DNA from: an uncultured Lachnospiraceae bacterium
Lineage (GTDB): Bacteria; Bacillota; Clostridia; Lachnospirales; Lachnospiraceae
Assembly: GCA_902496125.1 (NCBI GenBank)
Contig: CABUZU010000122.1
Coordinates: 1-5,404, forward strand
Direction of reading: 5' to 3'
DNA length: 5,404 bases
The notes beneath the pieces were generated by a model, which was not told where the DNA came from, ran no database searches, and saw nothing but the letters and a program-made list of their open reading frames with translations. Below, piece after piece: positions 1 to 3,878 of this stretch. The number at the start of each line of letters is the position of its first letter. Within the stretch, counting starts at the first letter, position 1. Both the position numbers and the translations under genes were made by a program.

Positions 1-1286
1 GGCAAAGGTTAATTATGACCCATTTAAAAGAAAAAGAACATAAGGGCGTACTAACGGGTTCTATCCTTACCGATGTAAAGATCACAGTGGTAGCAGGTCG
101 TGCCCATCCAAAGCATACAGAGGGTGGAGATTTTAGACAGGCTACTTACCGTGCAGTAAGGCAAGGTCTTATGCAGGCAAAATCTATCTTGTTAGAGCCG
201 TATTACCGATTTGAATTAGAGATTCCAGATACCGTAGTTGGAAAAGCGATGATGGATTTAGAGAAGATGAATGCAAGCTTTGAATCCCCGCAGATAGAAG
301 GCGGCAAGGCAATCCTTTATGGGAATGCCCCAGTTATCTGTATGCAGGGATATCAAAAAGAGGTATCCGCTTATACGAAGGGAGAAGGTCATCTATCAGT
401 CAGGTTATCAGGTTACGATAGATGTCACAATGAAGAAGAAGTATTAGAAACCAGATATTATGACCCAGAAGCCGATACAGTAAATCCCTCGTATTCGATT
501 TTTTGCACTCATGGAGCAGGTTTTCCTGTACCTTGGTATGAAGTACCCGAATATATGCATATCGAATCGGTATTACAAGGAAGCAAAAAGAAGATTGAAA
601 TGGTGATGCCAGTAAAATCAACCTATACCGAAGAGTGGCTAGACCAAGAAGAAATTGATCAGATTTTAAATAAGACGTATTTGGCAAATAAGAAAGATAA
701 ATCCCTGCCAACAAGAGGGAAGCGAGTGATTAAAGCTCCGATAGAACCTAGTTATAATAAGGTCAAACAGTTAGAAAGTAGAGAAGAGTATTTATTAGTC
801 GATGGTTACAATATTATCTATGCTTGGAGTGAACTATCCGAGCTTGCTAAGATTAATGTCGATGCAGCAAGAGAAAAATTGCAAGATATTTTATGTAATT
901 ATCAAGGACTAAAAAAATGTCACCTTATTGTCGTGTTTGATGCTTACCGCGTAAAAGGACATCAAACAGAGATTTTAGACTACCACAATATTCATGTTGT
1001 CTATACCAAGGAAGCAGAAACTGCCGACCAATATATTGAGAAGTTCGCTCATGAAAAGGGCAGAAAATACAAAGTAACCGTAGCAACCTCGGATGGCTTA
1101 GAACAAGTTATTATAAGAGGGCAAGGGTGTATTTTACTTTCTGCTAGAGAGTTTGAGAAGGAAGTTTATAAGTCGTTTTCACAGCTTCGTGAAAACAAAG
1201 AGCAGTTAAAATCATCGAAGAAAAATTACTTTGTGGATGTATTGACTGAGGAAGAGAAAAATAAATTAAAGAATCTTGACAGTTAG
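1..1286 (+). CDS. EF-G/Tet(M)-like translation GTPase fused to a C-terminal Rae1/YacP-type NYN nuclease domain (5'-partial)
   Basis: The reading frame is open from base 3 with no stop before the ATG at 15. The family's conserved sequence runs through that ATG, so it is internal and the N-terminal GTPase part lies upstream. Numbering from that ATG, residues 1-58 resemble EF-G domain IV as in Tet(M) (GVLTGS, then HTEGGDFRQATYRA). Residues 59-138 resemble domain V (LLEPYYRFELEIP). Residues 139-187 carry a family-specific stretch with CTHGAGF. A charged linker leads to an NYN/PIN-like nuclease domain at about 259-385. That domain matches B. subtilis Rae1 in YLLVDGYNIIYAW, VVFDAYRVKG, TKEAETADQYIEK and ATSDGLEQ; the likely metal-binding or catalytic acids are D263, D309, D338 and D360. 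Rae1 cleaves mRNA in the ribosomal A site. I infer a ribosome-targeted factor in which the EF-G-like part docks and the NYN part cuts RNA. Residues 386-423 are a charged tail. The gene may be labelled tetracycline resistance by homology, but nothing here supports that role. Confidence 0.88.
   Translation, partial: QRLIMTHLKEKEHKGVLTGSILTDVKITVVAGRAHPKHTEGGDFRQATYRAVRQGLMQAKSILLEPYYRFELEIPDTVVGKAMMDLEKMNASFESPQIEGGKAILYGNAPVICMQGYQKEVSAYTKGEGHLSVRLSGYDRCHNEEEVLETRYYDPEADTVNPSYSIFCTHGAGFPVPWYEVPEYMHIESVLQGSKKKIEMVMPVKSTYTEEWLDQEEIDQILNKTYLANKKDKSLPTRGKRVIKAPIEPSYNKVKQLESREEYLLVDGYNIIYAWSELSELAKINVDAAREKLQDILCNYQGLKKCHLIVVFDAYRVKGHQTEILDYHNIHVVYTKEAETADQYIEKFAHEKGRKYKVTVATSDGLEQVIIRGQGCILLSAREFEKEVYKSFSQLRENKEQLKSSKKNYFVDVLTEEEKNKLKNLDS
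783..1170 (+). other. NYN (Rae1/YacP-like) endoribonuclease domain at the end of the EF-G-like protein
   Basis: This segment encodes the C-terminal nuclease module of the preceding CDS. It keeps the Rae1 order of motifs: LVDGYN, VVFDA, ETADQ, ATSD and SAREF. In B. subtilis Rae1 the first and third acidic sites (D7 and D81 by my count) correspond here to D263 and D338, and both are present, so the domain looks catalytically intact. The assignment rests on recalled family sequence, not on a search. Confidence 0.85.
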
Positions 1287-1304
1287 TAGCCTAAGTGCTA
1301 TACT
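1276..1304 (+). promoter_or_regulatory. Sigma-A-type promoter of the que operon
   Basis: A perfect -35 box TTGACA (1276-1281) and a -10 box TATACT (1299-1304, one mismatch to TATAAT) are separated by exactly 17 bases. The predicted transcription start is about 1310-1312, immediately before the first base of riboswitch helix P1. The -35 box overlaps the last codons of the upstream gene, whose TAG stop is at 1284-1286. The que operon therefore has its own promoter with almost no intergenic spacer. Confidence 0.88.
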
Positions 1305-1310
1305 CTGTCA

Positions 1311-1354
1311 CGGACAGTTCGTTTGTACCATCCTGTCCTTAAACAAAACCAGGG
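1311..1354 (+). promoter_or_regulatory. preQ1 class I riboswitch aptamer
   Basis: Helix P1 is GGACAG (1312-1317) paired with CTGTCC (1333-1338), enclosing a 15-nt loop that starts with the conserved TTC. C1332, just before the P1 3' strand, sits where the preQ1-pairing cytosine lies in known aptamers. The A-rich tail TTAAACAAAACCAGGG (1339-1354) is nearly identical to the tail of the Thermoanaerobacter tengcongensis preQ1-I aptamer, which I recall as UUAACAAAACAAGG. A pseudoknot P2 can be drawn between loop TTTG (1322-1325) and tail CAGG (1350-1353). It includes G-U pairs and is the least certain part. The position directly upstream of queDECF gives strong functional support: preQ1 is the operon's product, so feedback repression is expected. 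Confidence 0.87.
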
Positions 1355-1381
1355 CTATCTTAGGAAAACTATAGGATACCC
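1352..1381 (+). promoter_or_regulatory. Predicted antiterminator hairpin of the preQ1 riboswitch
   Basis: GGG (1352-1354) can pair with CCC (1379-1381). After a bulged C1355, TATCTTA (1356-1362) pairs with TAGGATA (1372-1378). This gives ten base pairs around a 9-nt loop. The structure uses the whole 5' arm of the terminator, so the two cannot coexist. Its own 5' GGG overlaps the aptamer tail that would be held in P2 when preQ1 is bound. The arrangement predicts that ligand frees the terminator and switches the operon off. This is read from base pairing only. Confidence 0.72.
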
Positions 1382-1401
1382 TTATGGGTGTCCTTTTTTT
1401 T
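1373..1401 (+). terminator. Riboswitch-controlled intrinsic terminator in the que leader
   Basis: AGGATACCC (1373-1381) pairs with GGGTGTCCT (1386-1394), nine pairs including one G-U, around a TTAT loop. It runs into eight consecutive T residues (1394-1401). It lies between the promoter and queD, so it acts as an attenuator, not a gene-end terminator. The remaining leader (1402-1445) holds only the queD ribosome binding site. Confidence 0.92.
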
Positions 1402-1433
1402 CGCAAAGCGTGATTTTCATAGTTAGTGAAAAG

Positions 1434-1442
1434 AAAGGTGAG
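1434..1442 (+). promoter_or_regulatory. Ribosome binding site that sets the queD start
   Basis: AAAGGTGAG lies just upstream of the ATG at 1446 and matches the 3' part of the ideal AGGAGGTGA. It favours ATG 1446 over the upstream in-frame TTG at 1323, which lies inside the riboswitch aptamer and has no such site. Confidence 0.75.
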
Positions 1443-1445
1443 AAA

Positions 1446-1865
1446 ATGTTTCGTTTAACAACAGAAAAGAGTTTTGATGCAGCTCATTTTTTAAAAGATT
1501 ATAAAGGTAAATGTAAAAATCTCCATGGACATCGTTGGAGAGTGTTAGTAACCGTATGTCAGGAAAAATTAATTGAAGCCGGACAGCAAAGAGGTATGGT
1601 GATTGATTTTGATAATTTAAAGAAGGTTTTAAAGAAAGAAACCGATTATTTTGACCATACGTTTATTTATGAAGCTGGTTCATTAAAGGAAATTACATTA
1701 AAGGCTTTACAGGAAGAAGAATTTGCACTTCGTGAAGTACCATTTCGTCCAACGGCTGAAGAATTTTCAAGATATTTCTTTAATAAATTCAAATCACAAG
1801 GATTTCCAATTGAAAGCGTAACCGTTTATGAAACCCCTAAAAACTGTGCAACCTATGGAGAATAA
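1446..1865 (+). CDS. queD: 6-carboxy-5,6,7,8-tetrahydropterin synthase QueD
   Basis: QueD converts 7,8-dihydroneopterin triphosphate to 6-carboxytetrahydropterin, the first dedicated step of 7-deazaguanine synthesis, in the cytoplasm. The protein is 139 residues, about the usual length for the 6-pyruvoyltetrahydropterin synthase/QueD family. Visible zinc ligands are H14 (DAAHFL), H27 and H29 in CKNLHGH. The catalytic Cys is C23 in the same motif, D70-H71 (FDHTF) supply the Asp/His of the active site, and PTAEE (102-106) and E129 (VYETP) contribute to substrate binding. The frame is open upstream to a TTG at 1323, but that lies in the aptamer loop, so ATG 1446 with its ribosome binding site is the start. 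It is the first gene of the riboswitch-controlled operon, 4 bases before queE. Confidence 0.95.
   Translation: MFRLTTEKSFDAAHFLKDYKGKCKNLHGHRWRVLVTVCQEKLIEAGQQRGMVIDFDNLKKVLKKETDYFDHTFIYEAGSLKEITLKALQEEEFALREVPFRPTAEEFSRYFFNKFKSQGFPIESVTVYETPKNCATYGE
1857..1860 (+). promoter_or_regulatory. Ribosome binding site that sets the queE start
   Basis: GGAG sits 9 bases before ATG 1870, within the last codons of queD. The two other in-frame ATGs, at 1828 and 1855, lie inside queD with no purine-rich site upstream, so 1870 is preferred. Confidence 0.7.
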
Positions 1866-1869
1866 AAGA

Positions 1870-2517
1870 ATGAAATATCCAATTGTAGAAATCTTTACCA
1901 GTATTAATGGCGAAGGTAAAAAAGCAGGGGAACTTGCTACATTTATTCGTGTTAGGGAATGTAACCTTCACTGTAGCTATTGCGATACGCGTTATGCGTG
2001 TGAGAAGGATTCTCCTTGCACTTTTATGGAAATTGATGAGATTTTAAGTAAGGTAGAGGCGAAAAATGTAACCTTAACCGGTGGAGAACCATTACTTTGT
2101 GAAGGAATCGATAAGCTTATTGAAGCATTAAAGGATTATCAGGTAGAAATTGAGACGAATGGAAGTATTGATATTCAACCATTTACCAAGCTTAGCCATC
2201 GTCCAAGCTTCACCCTTGATTATAAATGTCCATCTAGTAAGATGGAGGCTTTTATGAATCTAGATAATTACAAGTATTTATCAAGTGAGGATACGATAAA
2301 ATTCGTAGTAGGTTCCTTAGAAGATTTAGAGAAAATGAAAGAAATTACCAAAAAATATGACTTAATTTCCCGTTGTCATGTTTATTTAAGTCCTGTATTT
2401 GGACAAATTGAACCAGCAACAATGGTTGATTTTATGAAAGAGAATCAGATGGATGGGGTTCGCTTGCAGTTACAATTGCACAAATTCATTTGGAATCCTG
2501 ATAAGAGAGGAGTTTAA
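1870..2517 (+). CDS. queE: 7-carboxy-7-deazaguanine synthase QueE (radical SAM)
   Basis: QueE is a radical S-adenosylmethionine enzyme that rearranges 6-carboxytetrahydropterin to 7-carboxy-7-deazaguanine. The 215-residue protein starts MKYPIVEIFTSINGEG, typical of the family. It carries the 4Fe-4S motif CNLHCSYC with C31, C35 and C38 in the standard CX3CX2C spacing. GGEP at 71-74 is the SAM-contacting motif, ETNGS is at 95-99, and the C-terminal LQLHKFIW (201-208) is a QueE signature. Start 1870 was chosen over 1828 and 1855 from the GGAG site and from the family N-terminus. It begins 4 bases after the queD stop and ends 4 bases before queC, whose ribosome binding site lies inside the end of queE. 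This implies translational coupling in one transcript. Confidence 0.95.
   Translation: MKYPIVEIFTSINGEGKKAGELATFIRVRECNLHCSYCDTRYACEKDSPCTFMEIDEILSKVEAKNVTLTGGEPLLCEGIDKLIEALKDYQVEIETNGSIDIQPFTKLSHRPSFTLDYKCPSSKMEAFMNLDNYKYLSSEDTIKFVVGSLEDLEKMKEITKKYDLISRCHVYLSPVFGQIEPATMVDFMKENQMDGVRLQLQLHKFIWNPDKRGV
2508..2512 (+). promoter_or_regulatory. Ribosome binding site that sets the queC start
   Basis: AGGAG lies 9 bases before ATG 2522 and inside the last codons of queE. It excludes the longer in-frame start at 2453, which would only add 23 residues read through queE in a different frame. Confidence 0.75.
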
Positions 2518-2521
2518 TATT

Positions 2522-3208
2522 ATGAAAGCATTAGTACTTGTTAGTGGTGGAGTTGATAGTACCACCTGTCTTGGAATGGCAGTCAGTCAATATGGAAAAG
2601 AAAATGTAGTAGCATTATCTATTAGCTATGGACAAAAGCATACAAAAGAAGTGGAATGTGCAAAGGCAGTAACGGATTATTATGGCGTAGAGCACATTAC
2701 CCTAGATTTATCTACGATGTTTCAGTTTAGTGATTGCTCCTTACTTAGCCATTCTGATAAAGAAGTTCCTCATGAATCTTATGCCAAGCAACTACAAGAA
2801 ACAGATGGTAAGCCAGTAAGCACCTATGTACCATTTCGAAATGGATTGTTTTTATCCTCAGCAGCAAGTATTGCCTTATCAAAGGATTGTAGTGTTATCT
2901 ACTATGGAGCACATAGTGATGATGCAGCAGGAAATGCTTATCCAGATTGCAGCGAAGTATTTAATGAGGCAATGAATAAGGCAATTTATGAAGGAAGTGG
3001 AAGACAACTTCATATTGAAGCACCATTTGTAACCCTTACAAAAGCAGATATTGTTAAGAAAGGATTAGAGCTTAAGGTTCCTTATGAACTGACTTGGAGT
3101 TGTTATGAAGGTGGCGATAAGCCTTGTGGTGTTTGCGGTACTTGTATTGATAGAGCCAAAGCATTTGCAGCAAATGGAGTAGAAGACCCAGCGTTAAAGA
3201 ACGAATAG
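2522..3208 (+). CDS. queC: 7-cyano-7-deazaguanine (preQ0) synthase QueC
   Basis: QueC uses ATP and ammonia to turn 7-carboxy-7-deazaguanine into the nitrile preQ0. The protein is 228 residues, normal for the family. The N-terminal ATP-pyrophosphatase P-loop is SGGVDS at residues 8-13. Further family motifs are SYGQKH (35-40), VPFRNGLFLS (103-112), GAHSDDAAGNAYPDC (129-143) and the KADI segment near 174. The zinc site is visible as C194 plus the C-terminal cluster CGVCGTC (C202, C205, C208), and all four ligands are intact. MKALVLVSGG at the chosen start is the usual QueC N-terminus. It is third in the operon, with the queF ribosome binding site overlapping its TAG stop. Confidence 0.96.
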   Translation: MKALVLVSGGVDSTTCLGMAVSQYGKENVVALSISYGQKHTKEVECAKAVTDYYGVEHITLDLSTMFQFSDCSLLSHSDKEVPHESYAKQLQETDGKPVSTYVPFRNGLFLSSAASIALSKDCSVIYYGAHSDDAAGNAYPDCSEVFNEAMNKAIYEGSGRQLHIEAPFVTLTKADIVKKGLELKVPYELTWSCYEGGDKPCGVCGTCIDRAKAFAANGVEDPALKNE

Positions 3209-3216
3209 GAGAAAAA

Positions 3217-3699
3217 ATGAGAGAAAAAGAAGATTTAACTTTACTTGGAAATCAAAATACCAAATATCGTGACGATTATGCACCAGAAGTTTTAGAGACT
3301 TTTGTAAATAAGCATCCAGACAATGATTACTTTGTAAAATTTAATTGCCCAGAATTTACCAGCCTTTGCCCAATTACTGGACAACCTGATTTTGCAACGA
3401 TTTATATTTCCTATGTGCCAAATATCAAAATGGTTGAAAGTAAATCCTTAAAATTATATTTATTTAGTTTTCGAAATCATGGAGATTTCCATGAGGACTG
3501 CGTAAATAAAATCATGAAGGATTTAATTAAACTTATGGACCCTAAATATATTGAAGTATGGGGAAAATTCACTCCACGAGGTGGAATTTCCATTGACCCT
3601 TATTGCAATTATGGAAAGCCCGGTACAAAATGGGAAGATGTGGCTTGGAACCGTCTGTCACAGCATGACTTATATCCAGAAAAAGTTGATAATAGGTAA
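3217..3699 (+). CDS. queF: NADPH-dependent 7-cyano-7-deazaguanine reductase QueF
   Basis: QueF reduces the nitrile preQ0 to the primary amine preQ1 with two NADPH. The 160-residue protein belongs to the short single-domain (B. subtilis YkvM-like) type. The nucleophilic cysteine that forms the thioimide with substrate is C51 in CPEFTSLCPITGQPDF, and D58 in PDF is the partner acid. The NADPH-binding QueF motif is ESKSLKLYLFSFRNH (74-88) followed by FHE (91-93). The ATG at 3217 follows AGGAGA (3207-3212), which overlaps the queC stop. It is the last gene of the operon, and its product is the riboswitch ligand. No frameshift or missing residue is seen. Confidence 0.96.
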   Translation: MREKEDLTLLGNQNTKYRDDYAPEVLETFVNKHPDNDYFVKFNCPEFTSLCPITGQPDFATIYISYVPNIKMVESKSLKLYLFSFRNHGDFHEDCVNKIMKDLIKLMDPKYIEVWGKFTPRGGISIDPYCNYGKPGTKWEDVAWNRLSQHDLYPEKVDNR

Positions 3700-3739
3700 A
3701 ATGTTACATTTAGTTACTTTTAGTCACTATTTATCTTAG

Positions 3740-3773
3740 AGGAATTATCATAAAATAATGGTAATTCCTTTTT
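3740..3773 (+). terminator. Intrinsic terminator at the end of the que operon
   Basis: AGGAATTATCAT (3740-3751) pairs with ATGGTAATTCCT (3758-3769), twelve pairs with one T-G wobble, around a 6-nt AAAATA loop. It is followed by five T residues (3769-3773). It lies 40 bases after the queF stop and separates the operon from the secreted-protein gene. Confidence 0.88.
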
Positions 3774-3789
3774 AATTTGATTAGATAGT

Positions 3790-3796
3790 GGAGGTG
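3790..3796 (+). promoter_or_regulatory. Strong ribosome binding site of the secreted-protein gene
   Basis: GGAGGTG is a near-perfect Shine-Dalgarno sequence 4 bases before ATG 3801. It fixes the start of the long open frame that runs off the window and shows that this frame is a real translated gene. Confidence 0.87.
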
Positions 3797-3800
3797 TTCT

Positions 3801-3878
3801 ATGAAAAGAAGGACGGTAGCAATTTTTATTTCAATCTTAATGATACTTAGTATGTTGTATCCAATTAAGGTAAAAGCA
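3801..3878 (+). other. Signal peptide coding region
   Basis: Codons 1-26 encode a classic Sec signal: a K-R-R basic end, an uncharged hydrophobic core at residues 5-22, and the small-residue cleavage motif V24-K25-A26 before E27. There is no lipobox cysteine near the cleavage site, so the product is expected to be released or wall-associated, not a lipoprotein. Confidence 0.88.

Noticed and set aside
15..17. ATG at 15 as the true start of a 423-residue protein
   Set aside because: The frame is open to the window edge, there is no convincing ribosome binding site, and the EF-G domain IV homology runs straight through this point, so the methionine is internal.
400..714. 104-codon open frame on the - strand
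   Set aside because: It is antisense to the strongly conserved EF-G-like gene, has no recognisable motif and is best explained as a shadow.
1..1286. Tet(M)-type tetracycline resistance gene
   Set aside because: The domain IV/V similarity is to the wider family. The extension with CTHGAGF and the C-terminal nuclease domain are not part of Tet(M), and the diagnostic N-terminal part is outside the window.
1305..1317. CTGTC-ACG-GACAG inverted repeat at the transcription start, as a possible operator
   Set aside because: Its right arm is the 5' strand of aptamer helix P1 and its left arm overlaps or lies upstream of the expected start, so it is more simply explained by the riboswitch sequence.
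1323..1445. TTG at 1323 as a longer queD start
   Set aside because: It lies within the riboswitch aptamer loop and would translate the aptamer and terminator. QueD family homology begins at ATG 1446, which has its own ribosome binding site.
3704..3733. TTACAT/TATTTA as a promoter for the secreted protein
   Set aside because: Both boxes match poorly, and any transcript from here would meet the intrinsic terminator at 3740-3773 before the gene.
3551..3739. 62-codon + strand open frame overlapping queF
   Set aside because: It is in another frame of queF, has no recognisable content and ends just before the terminator.
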